Below, piece by piece: positions 45,401-53,614 of a DNA stretch of 64,000 bases. The notes beneath the pieces are model-generated. The model had not been told where the DNA came from, searched no databases, and was given only the letters and a program-made list of their open reading frames with translations. Made by a program: the position numbers and the translations under genes. Source of the stretch: Deferribacteres bacterium (GTDB lineage: Bacteria > Zhuqueibacterota > Zhuqueibacteria > Zhuqueibacterales > Geothermadaptataceae). Position 1 is the stretch's first letter. Every line of letters starts with the position of its first letter. The stretch lies in NCBI GenBank assembly GCA_020633655.1, contig JACKDF010000006.1, positions 124,001 to 188,000 on the forward strand, given 5' to 3'.

Positions 45401-46206
45401 TTTGTTGCCTGGGTGAGAATTTCGATAAGTTTTTGCCCGAGGCGCTGAAAGGCTTTCGTGTTTTTCTGGCTGAGAAAGATCAGATCGATATCCGAACTGT
45501 AATTCAATTCCCGTCCGCCAAGTTTCCCAAGAGCGAGCACACAGAATCCCTCCGCAGAAATCTGCAATTCCTGGCTGGCCAATGTCAGCGAGGCGCTGGT
45601 GATGCGGTTGGCCAGAAGGGATAATTGTGATAAAATGGTCTCCAGTTCCAATAAACCAAACAAATCGCAGGCACCGATACGCAAAAGTTCGAGTTTTTTA
45701 AAGCGCCTGAGCGCATCGAGACATGCCGTGTAGTTGGTACAGTTGTCCAGCATTGTCCAGATTTCTTCGTCCAGTTGCGCGTGGCTTTTGGGTTGTACGA
45801 GTTTCTGTGGATTTTTAAAGTTATTAAAAAAATCAGGAGAACTCATGAGAACTTCTGAGAGAAACTGGGAGCCTGCAAAAAGCTGGAGGAGCATTTCCAG
45901 GCTGCGCGGTTCCTGTGCGAATGTTGCGTAAAGATCTACGGGGCGTTTCTGTTTTTCGACGAAATGCTCCAGATTCAGTAGAGCCTGGTCCGGATGAGCG
46001 GAGTTCTGCAAATCGATCAATACAGCGGGCAGTATTTCCAGTAAAGCGCTTTGGGTTTCTGCAGTTGTCCCAAGGCGCTGGAAAATTTGCCGGGCTTTTT
46101 TCCAGTCTGCAAAACCGATTGTGGCTAAAAGCGTTTGTGCTTCCAGCAGTGATTGTTCATTATTTGAAAACAGGATATGGGCGTTTTTAAAATGAGATAC
46201 AGGCAT
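42496..46206 (-). CDS. glnE: GlnE-type glutamine synthetase adenylyltransferase/deadenylylase with two internal ACT domains
   Basis: The 1236-residue protein has two GlnE nucleotidyltransferase domains: ALGKLGGRELNYSSDIDLIF (residues 225-244, Asp239/Asp241) and ALGKFGGGEIGFGSDIELIF (961-980, Asp975/Glu977). Each is followed by a helical region with DVEFLTQYLQITNG or DIEFLVQGLQITHG. Between them lie two ACT-like modules, about 563-645 (VAGYDFPGELSLICGLLFVYGLDIEDGAIFTYEP) and 710-790 (LRIDAPDTLGFLYEFTNALALNGVYISRVNV), resembling the glutamine-sensing ACT pair of GlnD. E. coli GlnE is about 946 residues and lacks them. It adenylylates and deadenylylates GlnA Tyr400 in the cytosol. It is the last gene of a minus-strand run, 13 bases after coaE. 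Confidence 0.92.
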   Translation of the reverse strand: MPVSHFKNAHILFSNNEQSLLEAQTLLATIGFADWKKARQIFQRLGTTAETQSALLEILPAVLIDLQNSAHPDQALLNLEHFVEKQKRPVDLYATFAQEPRSLEMLLQLFAGSQFLSEVLMSSPDFFNNFKNPQKLVQPKSHAQLDEEIWTMLDNCTNYTACLDALRRFKKLELLRIGACDLFGLLELETILSQLSLLANRITSASLTLASQELQISAEGFCVLALGKLGGRELNYSSDIDLIFLSQKNTKAFQRLGQKLIEILTQATNEGFLYRVDMRLRPWGRVGALVPGVEEALDYFDKSARIWEKQAWLKGRRIAGDESVGSTFFKHVRPQIFQLPASDVSNEIQKMKKEIESNLTAKGQKWGEVKGGKGSIRDVEFLTQYLQITNGSAHPEIWSRNTLDGLARLALGKFITVADYHTLTEGYRFLRSAEHYLQIMHNQQVHKLPEDERELHFLAIRLGFEGKNAGKAFVDRYHEHSKAIHALYKNIFSAQKSEGKTEQEKQSSGTEDETVLQHVKRLSDAYKKTFSSEEITEHARLLEKVHHDNPCEISAERLDQKRWRITVAGYDFPGELSLICGLLFVYGLDIEDGAIFTYEPVQENDTNNSTRKAWRRRRFHPHKTTSTSSRRKILDVFTVRCINGDVSEATWPNYHRDLNNFLRELQRGMQSRMQGELAKQVARVLKNITSTSTTLLPVEIAIDNSSAENYTVLRIDAPDTLGFLYEFTNALALNGVYISRVNVTSLRGRAHDTVFICDAEGNKIVDKRKQNQLRAATVLVKHFTHLLPQSPNPESAMLHFREFLSQLFTMDDWPFELATLERPEVLHALANLLGVSEFLWEDFLRMQHQNLFPVLTDVEGLGKRIPREKLEKDLQFALLTRQDFEDKKKGLNEFKDREMFRIDMRYIQNLIPEFRQFSQELVELGEVVLNAAYHICYDQLFQQFGLPLHADGKPCKLSICALGKFGGGEIGFGSDIELIFVYSEEGKTNGERAITNAEFYDKLVIEMSHAIVTKREGIFEIDLRLRPYGKAGSHAVPLSVFQNYFSPEGAAWNYERQALVKMRHIIGDATFGEQVITTRDACVYTSEPFDTPNMRAMRERQIRQLVAGGTLNAKFSSGALVDIEFLVQGLQITHGANNPALRISNTEDAMHALHEYDILQRNDYEHLAAAHIFMRRIIEALRMVRGNAKDLNVPAVDSEQFAFLARRMGYSTSEQLQQDILSHTGFVREAFKRLLH

Positions 46207-46219
46207 GGTCGCAACGTGG

Positions 46220-46816
46220 TTAAATCAATTCATGTTCAGATAAAAAAGTTTCTACAAGGTCGTGTAGATGGTCTAGGGAACTGTCATTGAGAAAGACGAT
46301 ATCCGCACGTTCGACTTTTTCGCTGTCCGGCAGTTGATGCAGGAGCCGTGCTTTTATTTGTTCCTCCTGTAAACCGCTGCGTTTTTGAATGCGTTTGATG
46401 CGGACAATCTGAGGCGCACTTACGGTGATCATGAGATCCATTTGTTTGTCCCAACCGGTTTCAAAAAACAACGCCGCCTCGATAAACGCCAGGGTTTCAC
46501 CATCTTTCTGCAGAACGGCGATCTGCTCATCAACTTTTTCAAAAACCCGGGGATGGACAATTTCATTCAATTTATTGACTTTTGCTATGTCACCAAAAGC
46601 TTTTTCAGCGAGAATGGTTGGCATGAGTTCACCGTGGTTATCGTAGACATCCGGACCAAATTCAGCGCGAATTTTTTCAATCGTCTGCGGATCGATCTTT
46701 ATTATTTCTTTGGCGAGGGAGTCGGCGTCAATCGTTGCGAAACCCTTTTGGGCCAAAATTTCACGCACGGTGGATTTCCCGCTGCCCATACTTCCGGTTA
46801 GTCCAATTTTGTACAC
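46220..46816 (-). CDS. coaE: dephospho-CoA kinase
   Basis: The 198-residue enzyme phosphorylates dephospho-CoA in the last step of coenzyme A synthesis. The P-loop is GLTGSMGSGKST, followed by DADSLAKEI, the lid region and the C-terminal NDSSLDHLHDLVE. Its length is normal. It lies 12 bases after the subtilase gene and 13 before glnE, so the three are likely cotranscribed. The AGGGAGAC sequence before the ATG is a good ribosome binding site. Confidence 0.95.
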   Translation of the reverse strand: MYKIGLTGSMGSGKSTVREILAQKGFATIDADSLAKEIIKIDPQTIEKIRAEFGPDVYDNHGELMPTILAEKAFGDIAKVNKLNEIVHPRVFEKVDEQIAVLQKDGETLAFIEAALFFETGWDKQMDLMITVSAPQIVRIKRIQKRSGLQEEQIKARLLHQLPDSEKVERADIVFLNDSSLDHLHDLVETFLSEHELI

Positions 46817-46828
46817 TTTTTAGTCTCC

Positions 46829-49800
46829 CTAATTCAAAACGGCGATTTTTTTCACCTTCTTTTTTCCCGAACCGGTTGTAATTTGTACAAAATAAACCCC
46901 ACTTGAAAGCCTTTTTTTCGAATTGGAAAGCACATCCCAGGAATAGGCAGTAGCATTGGTTGGAAGCATAGTTTTGAATACGAGTTGACCGCGGACATTG
47001 TAGACGTGTACAGTTGAATTTGCCTTTAAGTTGGCCATTTTCAAATGAGTATGCACACTGCGGATAAATGGATTTGGATACACAGCGGCATTTTCTTCCT
47101 GAGCAAAGGAATACGGTATTTGCAAGCGGTCACCTACACCGCGCCGAAGTTTTTCGCCATTTTTTCCAGTGATGTTTTCAGCAATTATTTGTATCAGCGT
47201 AGAATCCGCATTTGCTGTGGTGCCTTCAAGATTGAACATTACCTGCTGATCACCATTCATGGAAATGTTTTCGATTTTTAAAGCAGGGGAAATACGGTAA
47301 TTCGTTTGACTTATTGCTGCCTGCTCGTCAACGGGAACATTGAATTGAACTACTATTGATTTATTTAATTGTTGGTAGCCAGAGCTTAAATACAATGTTT
47401 TCGGTTGTGTTGTTACGTCGACTGAATAGCCGGCCTCAGCTTCGATGAGTGGCATGCCGTTCTGTGCCTGCAAATGCGCTGTATGCAATTTATAAGCGCC
47501 TGGTGATAACGCTGGAAATGCCAGAATTGCTTCACGATTTTCGCTCGCCAGAGTTACGCTTTGTGGTGGACCGATTGCCTCCAAATTATAATTGTTCACC
47601 TGGTTCGCTGCTTCATTCATTTTATGCGAAAAGAAAACGCTGATAAATCCGGGATGAAAAAAGTTCACCGCAAGAATACCTGGTTGTTCCCCTCGTATTA
47701 CCCTGGTCGCGGAGGTTGGATGGCTTATAACGGAATCCCTTTGCACGCTCCCGCTCGCTATACGATAGTAAACAGTGTCTGCGCTCGCCGTGCTGTCGAT
47801 GAAAGGCGGCAATAGCACATCGATGAATTGTGTGAGGCTGTCCGTTGAGGTGCTGCGGTAAATTCTGTAAAACTCAGCGTTCGCCGCTTCCGGCCAGTCC
47901 AGTTTTATCAACCCGTTTTGCTGCATGGCAACTTGCAGATAGCGTGGTGGTACCAGTGTGGATTGCGCTTGAAGCGGTTTAAATTCCAGCAGGTGTTCTG
48001 AATCGTTCAAAAACAGGGAAATGGTTCCGTCACCCTTGTCACCTGTAAAAATACGGTTGCTTTTTGCACCGTTTGTGTGCCAGAGAATGTGGAAATCATC
48101 ATCCTCCGGGACATATTTTACAACATAAGCATTTGGGAAAAAGCTCAGGAGCAGTTCATCGCCACCATCTGCATCGAGGTCTCCGGAACCTATTCCGGAA
48201 TCAAAATCCTTCACCGGATAGAAACCAAAAAAGTGCTCTTCCCACAATACAGAAAAGTCGTTATCACCCTTTGCGCTATAGATGCGTGTTATCCAATGGC
48301 GGCTGTCGAATTGCGACTCGTTTGATGCGCCGGGATCGGAGTGCGTGGCTACGGCGAAATCCTGGCGCCCATCGTTGTTGAAGTCACCTGTCGTGATAAA
48401 ATCACCGGAATCCAGCAAAGGCTGTTTGGCGGACCAGGACGAGGTAAATTGATTATCACCGCTATTTTCGTAAATAAAAACATCACCATCGTAATCCCCA
48501 AAGAGTATTTCCTGGCGGCCATCCCCATCGAAATCGGCAATTTCTGCATGGGGAACACCGCTGGCATTGCCCCCATCGGTTGGATTCGGTAGTGAGGCAA
48601 CGAATACGAATTTTCTGCTGTCGGTATATTCCCAAACCTGCCATTCGTCATCAACGCGAGCAACGATTTCCTGCCGGCCATCGCCATCGAGATCGCTGAA
48701 GCAGGCTGCCCAAAAAGAGTCCTCATTTTCCCAAACGGATTGTAGTTCCCACGCATCTGTGCTTGTCATTTCATAAATCGAGCTCTTCGGTCCGGCGCCA
48801 AGCAATAATTCTTGTAAGCCGTCCTTGTCCGTATCCCCAGCATCGCGTGGTATTGCCAGCCCGTTGGTCGAGAACTGTGACACAAATTCCATTTCAGGCT
48901 GCCATTCGTAAACAATCGTCGCGCCAATATTTCCACGCTCATCGTATTCGGAGGTGATGACTTCGGCATTACCATCACCATCGAGATCAGTGAGCCGAGG
49001 TAACAGAAGTCCGGCACCAACTTTTGTTTGGTTTTTTTCAAACTGCCAGGTGTTTACAGGTACGGGTTCAAAGGATATAGGGTAATAAAGACTATTGTTG
49101 TCCACAGTTGTTCTCAGACCAGCTTTATTTTTTAGCTGGAAAAAGACCTCTACCGGTTCACCATTGGAAAAGAATTCGGAAAAATTGAACTGATGAAATC
49201 GGGTTTCATAGTTGAGTTGAACTTGCTCAAATTCCGTGGCTGTGGAACTCCTGCGCCAATAGAGTGTCGCCGTACAAACATCGTCCGTTGCCAGGGTGAG
49301 AAGCACGCACCGGTGATTGCCGTCGACCATTGGCTGGGCAGAAATTTGGCTGACAACAGGAGGAGTATGGTCAATAAAAACACGACTTTTATCTTCAACC
49401 ACAGTGCCGGTTTTGTCTGTTACCAGCAGGCGCAGCATATAAGTTGTATCCGCCAGTGTGGTACTATCCCAGGTGAAAAGTGTATCTTCGATGATAATTT
49501 TATTGGCCCTGTTTGTGATTTCAGTCCAGGAAGATGGATTATCCCCCACACCGTAGCTCAAAACGAAATTGTCGATACGCTGTGCGGAGGCAGTACCAAT
49601 AATCGGCAGTGAGCGCATTGCACTACCGGAATCCATATGTGGTTGCAGCAGTTCCGCGATTGGGGCATCCTTTATGGTAAGGGCAGCGGCGCAATTGATT
49701 TGTCCCGCAGCAAAATACGGATCCCAGCCTTCTTCGCCGAGATCTTCAGCCGAACTGATAATGAGATGACGAACCATTTCGTTGTCCAGGTTGGTGTCGT

Positions 49801-51013
49801 GTGAGAGAAGGAGTCCGGCGAGGGCAGTCACAAAAGGGGCAGCAGCGGAGGTACCGTTAAACAAAGTGTATGCGCTGTTTTTGTTTGTTGTCCAAACATT
49901 GAGTCCGGGTGCCACGATATCGAGGGTGGCGCCAAAATTGGAAAAACCGGCAATAGAGCCACTTTCCTGCGTTGCACCCACAGCGATGGTTTCTGCAAAG
50001 CCGGAAGGATAGTGGGGAAGATCGGTGGCGCTGTTGCCAGAGGATGCGACGAGAATCACGTCGTTTTCATAGGCATAGCGAATGACGTCACGCAGCATTG
50101 GTGAGACTATTGAATCGCCAAAACTCATGTTGATGACGCGCGCTCCATTTTTAACGGCGTAGACGATGGCTGCAGCGACGTCATCTTCTTCAAGGTAGCC
50201 CAGGCTGGTTCCGGCCCGCAGATTCATTACCTGACAGCCGTGTGCGAGTCCGGCGACGCCGATGCGGTTATTTGTTTTTGCGGCAATGATACCGCTGACC
50301 ATGGTGCCGTGGCCATGCTCGTCTGCGGGATCGTTGTCCGGTTCTGCATAATCGCCGCTGTCAATGAAACGCGGTGCATCGGTAAAATCCCAGCCTCGGA
50401 TGTCATCAATAAATCCATTACCATCGTCGTCGATGCCGTTAAAATCGATGCTGTCTATTAGGCCATTTTTGTTGATATCTTCCCCTTTATTCAGCCAGAG
50501 CTGGCCAGTCAAATCCGGGTGCCGGTAATCGATTCCCGTATCGATGACGGCTAAGAGAATATCTTCCCGCCCTGTTTCAATTTCCCAGGCTTCCACCGCA
50601 TGCACCGCGGACAATGCCCATTGCTGATCAAAAAGCGAGTCGTTTACTGTGTTTTGCTCAATATGAAAAACATGGTTGAGTTGAATGTATTCGACGAATT
50701 GATTTTTATGCAGTTTTTTTAAAAAGCTGCTTTGATCCGATAATCCCTGAATTTGAACCGCATAAACATGCTGTAGAGGCGTGCCTTCGGCATTGTTGGC
50801 CACGGCTTCAATGCTTTCGATTTTCAGGCTCGAAGAGTTTTCTTGAATGAGTGCACGGATGGATTGGTGTGCAGACTGCTTATTTAAAAACGCAGCCGGG
50901 GATACTTTGAGAATGAAATCTTGCGCAGAAAGTGTAGCGGTGCATAGTAAAAATGATGCAAGAATATTTTTGATCATGGTAATTGTAGAGTTTGTTTCTA
51001 ACCTGGTTTTCAT
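46829..51013 (-). CDS. secreted subtilisin-like serine protease with FG-GAP/VCBS repeats and Por sorting domain
   Basis: The 1394-residue protein has a signal peptide (MIKNILASFLLCTATLSAQ after an N-terminal stretch) and an inhibitor-like prodomain to about residue 125. An S8 catalytic domain follows: Asp158 (AVIDTGID), His235 (HGHGTMVSGI) and Ser389 (FNGTSAAAPFV). An Ig-like region and integrin-type FG-GAP/VCBS repeats (about 660-1010, with DxDGDGxxE motifs such as DLDGDGNAEVI that bind calcium) come next. The ending (YPNPFIRSVHTHLKM...GVYFVQITTG) is a Por/type IX sorting domain. It acts outside the cell. The start at 51013 overlaps the upstream gene by four bases; an internal ATG at 50977 would place the signal peptide directly at the N-terminus. 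Confidence 0.9.
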   Translation of the reverse strand: MKTRLETNSTITMIKNILASFLLCTATLSAQDFILKVSPAAFLNKQSAHQSIRALIQENSSSLKIESIEAVANNAEGTPLQHVYAVQIQGLSDQSSFLKKLHKNQFVEYIQLNHVFHIEQNTVNDSLFDQQWALSAVHAVEAWEIETGREDILLAVIDTGIDYRHPDLTGQLWLNKGEDINKNGLIDSIDFNGIDDDGNGFIDDIRGWDFTDAPRFIDSGDYAEPDNDPADEHGHGTMVSGIIAAKTNNRIGVAGLAHGCQVMNLRAGTSLGYLEEDDVAAAIVYAVKNGARVINMSFGDSIVSPMLRDVIRYAYENDVILVASSGNSATDLPHYPSGFAETIAVGATQESGSIAGFSNFGATLDIVAPGLNVWTTNKNSAYTLFNGTSAAAPFVTALAGLLLSHDTNLDNEMVRHLIISSAEDLGEEGWDPYFAAGQINCAAALTIKDAPIAELLQPHMDSGSAMRSLPIIGTASAQRIDNFVLSYGVGDNPSSWTEITNRANKIIIEDTLFTWDSTTLADTTYMLRLLVTDKTGTVVEDKSRVFIDHTPPVVSQISAQPMVDGNHRCVLLTLATDDVCTATLYWRRSSTATEFEQVQLNYETRFHQFNFSEFFSNGEPVEVFFQLKNKAGLRTTVDNNSLYYPISFEPVPVNTWQFEKNQTKVGAGLLLPRLTDLDGDGNAEVITSEYDERGNIGATIVYEWQPEMEFVSQFSTNGLAIPRDAGDTDKDGLQELLLGAGPKSSIYEMTSTDAWELQSVWENEDSFWAACFSDLDGDGRQEIVARVDDEWQVWEYTDSRKFVFVASLPNPTDGGNASGVPHAEIADFDGDGRQEILFGDYDGDVFIYENSGDNQFTSSWSAKQPLLDSGDFITTGDFNNDGRQDFAVATHSDPGASNESQFDSRHWITRIYSAKGDNDFSVLWEEHFFGFYPVKDFDSGIGSGDLDADGGDELLLSFFPNAYVVKYVPEDDDFHILWHTNGAKSNRIFTGDKGDGTISLFLNDSEHLLEFKPLQAQSTLVPPRYLQVAMQQNGLIKLDWPEAANAEFYRIYRSTSTDSLTQFIDVLLPPFIDSTASADTVYYRIASGSVQRDSVISHPTSATRVIRGEQPGILAVNFFHPGFISVFFSHKMNEAANQVNNYNLEAIGPPQSVTLASENREAILAFPALSPGAYKLHTAHLQAQNGMPLIEAEAGYSVDVTTQPKTLYLSSGYQQLNKSIVVQFNVPVDEQAAISQTNYRISPALKIENISMNGDQQVMFNLEGTTANADSTLIQIIAENITGKNGEKLRRGVGDRLQIPYSFAQEENAAVYPNPFIRSVHTHLKMANLKANSTVHVYNVRGQLVFKTMLPTNATAYSWDVLSNSKKRLSSGVYFVQITTGSGKKKVKKIAVLN

Positions 51014-51627
51014 TCCTGTTTTGTAGTAAATTCTTTTTCTTGCATTTTTGCAGGCTCAACAAAGGCAAAAAGGTTGTCAAAATGGGCTTCACCGGTGGAG
51101 GCTATTCCCGCAAGAAAACAGACACGAATGGTGTTTTGTGGCAGGATGAGTTTGTCCTGCAATAATGTAAAATGTTCGTCCTTCGCTTCGATTTCAATGG
51201 CTTTTGAAAAAAGTGTTTGTCCATTTTCGGGTGTGGCGAGTTCATATTCGATTGCGATTCGAACCACCGTTCCTTGCCAGGCGGAAACCCAACCACCGAA
51301 TAAAATGGGGATACCCTTTGGTGGATCAACGATTGTCTGCATCCAGGCATGGATCACCATTTCATTGGCTTTACCAGGCATGCGTTCAAGGTAAACGAGT
51401 CCGCTTTTTTTCCCGGCATGAGCCATCTGGTCATCAATTTGAATCTGAGCATATTTATTGTAGCCCATTGGGGCAGAAATTTGCCAGCTTCCTTCCTCTT
51501 CAAAATCGCTATTTTCAACGAGCAGATGAACCAATGGTTTTCTGTTGATGCGTAGACTTTTTTTACTGCAATTTGTGAAGAGAACAAAGAAGGAGATAAT
51601 GCAAATAAAACCTATTTTAATTCGCAT
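51010..51627 (-). CDS. predicted lipoprotein of unknown function
   Basis: The 205-residue protein has a lipoprotein signal peptide ending in FVLFTNC, so Cys20 is the likely lipidated residue. The rest is beta-rich (NSDFEEEGSWQIS..., VHAWMQTIVDPPKG, FDNLFAFVE) and reminds of a carbohydrate-binding jelly-roll, but I do not recognise a family. It overlaps the glycosyltransferase gene before it by 11 bases and the subtilase after it by four, which points to a shared transcript and possibly a shared envelope role. Confidence 0.7.
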   Translation of the reverse strand: MRIKIGFICIISFFVLFTNCSKKSLRINRKPLVHLLVENSDFEEEGSWQISAPMGYNKYAQIQIDDQMAHAGKKSGLVYLERMPGKANEMVIHAWMQTIVDPPKGIPILFGGWVSAWQGTVVRIAIEYELATPENGQTLFSKAIEIEAKDEHFTLLQDKLILPQNTIRVCFLAGIASTGEAHFDNLFAFVEPAKMQEKEFTTKQE

Positions 51628-52528
51628 TTGGAGCGCTTCCTTTTTTGGTGAACGTCAGAATTTGGGCTCCAAGAAAACGCAGCAACCCTGTTATTATCAA
51701 TAAAAGAGTAGTAAAAATATTAGGGATTATCCACTTTATTCCACGGTTATATTTATAAAAGTAGGCAATAAACGACCTGTGCGAAGACAAAATCATATGT
51801 GCTCTTCGTGAATGTACCGATTTCCCCCGGTGGTGCAGAACAGCGACTTCAGGTGAAAAACGAATTGCGTATCCAGCGAGAAGAACACGGTGGCACCAAT
51901 CGACATCGCTGAAAAACATGGGAAAATTTTCATCCAGCAAACCCACTTTTTGCAGTACTGCTTTTTTCATCAGCAAAAATGCCCCTTGCGGCTGGTCGAC
52001 GAAACGTGCTGTTTTATGATCAAAATCACCCATTTTCCATCCATTAAATAGTGCACTCTCCGGAAAGAGTAAATGCAATCCCAGAAAATGAAAAAAGACA
52101 TCGCGGTGCCATGGCAAGCGCCGGCATGAGGGCTGGATACTCCCGTCGTTGTTGCGCAACTGCGGGGCAATTACCCCGGTTTTTTCTTCGGTTTGAAAGA
52201 AACCCGTCAGAGTTTGCAAGGCTGATTCCGGTAAAATTGTGTCCGGATTGAGCAGGAGAACAAATGGCGCCTGGCTCTGCTGCAAACCTTGATTTACAGC
52301 TTTGGTAAAGCCTGTATTTCTACTATTTGCCATGAATGTAAGTTGGACGTTGTCGGGCTTTGATTCGTTCCACAATTTTACGATTGTTTCCGTCGGGTCA
52401 GTGGAATTGTTATCAATGACGAAAATGTGCAGAGGTTGATCAGGAAAGGCGGCTGGCAGCGATTGCAAACAGGGAAGAATAACACCGCTGCTGTTATAGG
52501 TCACAATTATGATATCGAGTTGCGACAT
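51617..52528 (-). CDS. family 2 glycosyltransferase
   Basis: The 303-residue protein has DIIIVTYNSSGVI, the nucleotide site FVIDNNSTDPT, the metal-binding FVLLLNPDTIL, and the SDVDWCHRVLLAGY acceptor motif with a C-terminal hydrophobic segment (IFTTLLLIITGLLRFLGA). It resembles rhamnosyltransferase-like enzymes of surface polysaccharides, similar in layout to the GT2 gene at 32.8 kb. Donor and acceptor are unknown. It lies 3 bases after the M24 peptidase gene. Confidence 0.9.
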   Translation of the reverse strand: MSQLDIIIVTYNSSGVILPCLQSLPAAFPDQPLHIFVIDNNSTDPTETIVKLWNESKPDNVQLTFMANSRNTGFTKAVNQGLQQSQAPFVLLLNPDTILPESALQTLTGFFQTEEKTGVIAPQLRNNDGSIQPSCRRLPWHRDVFFHFLGLHLLFPESALFNGWKMGDFDHKTARFVDQPQGAFLLMKKAVLQKVGLLDENFPMFFSDVDWCHRVLLAGYAIRFSPEVAVLHHRGKSVHSRRAHMILSSHRSFIAYFYKYNRGIKWIIPNIFTTLLLIITGLLRFLGAQILTFTKKGSAPNAN

Positions 52529-52531
52529 CGT

Positions 52532-53614
52532 TTATTCCAAAATGAGAAGATCTCGATCAAGGGGTGTGAGAAGTTCTGTGTGGTCCTTGCCTATGTACAA
52601 ATCATCTTCTATTCGAACACCACCCAGTTCGGATTTGTATACGCCGGGTTCAATGGTTATGATGCTGCCGATAGCAATTTTATCATTGGATTTTGGTCCA
52701 ATGCGCGGCAAGCTGTGCACATCAATTCCAAGTCCGTGCCCTAGGCTGTGATTGAATTCTTTTTCATAGCCCAGTTCCCGAAAAAAATCTCTGGCGACGG
52801 CATCGAGTTCTACCGCGCTCATTTCCGGTTGGACCGCTGCGCGTGCTAATTCATTGGCGCGTTTTACCGCATTGTACATTTTTTTTAGCTCCGGATTCGG
52901 CTCTCCCAGAGCGACTGTCCGAGTGATATCTGAGTTGAACCCCTGGTAGGTACAGCCAAAATCCAATACGATGAATTCACCATACTGCATTTTTTTATCG
53001 GAGGCAATGCCGTGAGGCAGGGCGCTACGCCAACCACTGGCCACGATTATGTCAAAGGCCTCTTTTTCAGCGCCGGCCATTCGAAAACGATAAGAAATTT
53101 CTGCTGCAATTTCATTTTCACCAACACCCGGTTTGATGAAGGGCAGAATTTCGGGAAAGATGTTGCAGGCAATACGGCAGGCTTGTCGCGTTTTTTCGAG
53201 CTCATCGGGCTGTTTGCTCATGACAATAGATTCAAGCACATTTTCCGTGTCGATGAGTTGCGTTGCTGGAAATGTTTTGTGGAGATGTGCGAATCGTTCG
53301 AAGGTCAGGTGTGCTGCTTCAAATCCAATGTGCATTTTATCGGAGATAATATTTTCTTTTTTCAGAGGTGTGAAAAGACTGCGTATGGCGATGAGAATTT
53401 TTGCATTTTTTACTTCTGTTTTTACCTGCTCAAGGTAGCGGTTATCCGTAACCAGATAGCAATCGTCTTTTGTGACCAAAGCAATTCCGGACGAACCAGA
53501 AAACGAAAACAGATAGCGGAGATGAGATAAGGATGAAATGAGAAGCGCATCGAGATTCATTTTTTGCAGATGCGCTCTGAGTAAATCCAGCCGATCAGGC
53601 ATTTGTACTCTCAT
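52532..53614 (-). CDS. M24 family Xaa-Pro aminopeptidase
   Basis: The 360-residue enzyme has a creatinase-like N-terminal domain (residues 1-125) and a pita-bread M24 domain. The metal ligands are recognisable as the two aspartates in LDFGCTYQGFNSDITRT, the histidine in HSLGHGLGID and the glutamates in ITIEPGVY and GVRIEDDLY. It removes N-terminal residues before proline, in the cytosol. The start overlaps the TPR gene by 20 bases; an ATG at 53602 is an alternative. Distinction between PepP and PepQ types is not possible by eye. Confidence 0.92.
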   Translation of the reverse strand: MRVQMPDRLDLLRAHLQKMNLDALLISSLSHLRYLFSFSGSSGIALVTKDDCYLVTDNRYLEQVKTEVKNAKILIAIRSLFTPLKKENIISDKMHIGFEAAHLTFERFAHLHKTFPATQLIDTENVLESIVMSKQPDELEKTRQACRIACNIFPEILPFIKPGVGENEIAAEISYRFRMAGAEKEAFDIIVASGWRSALPHGIASDKKMQYGEFIVLDFGCTYQGFNSDITRTVALGEPNPELKKMYNAVKRANELARAAVQPEMSAVELDAVARDFFRELGYEKEFNHSLGHGLGIDVHSLPRIGPKSNDKIAIGSIITIEPGVYKSELGGVRIEDDLYIGKDHTELLTPLDRDLLILE

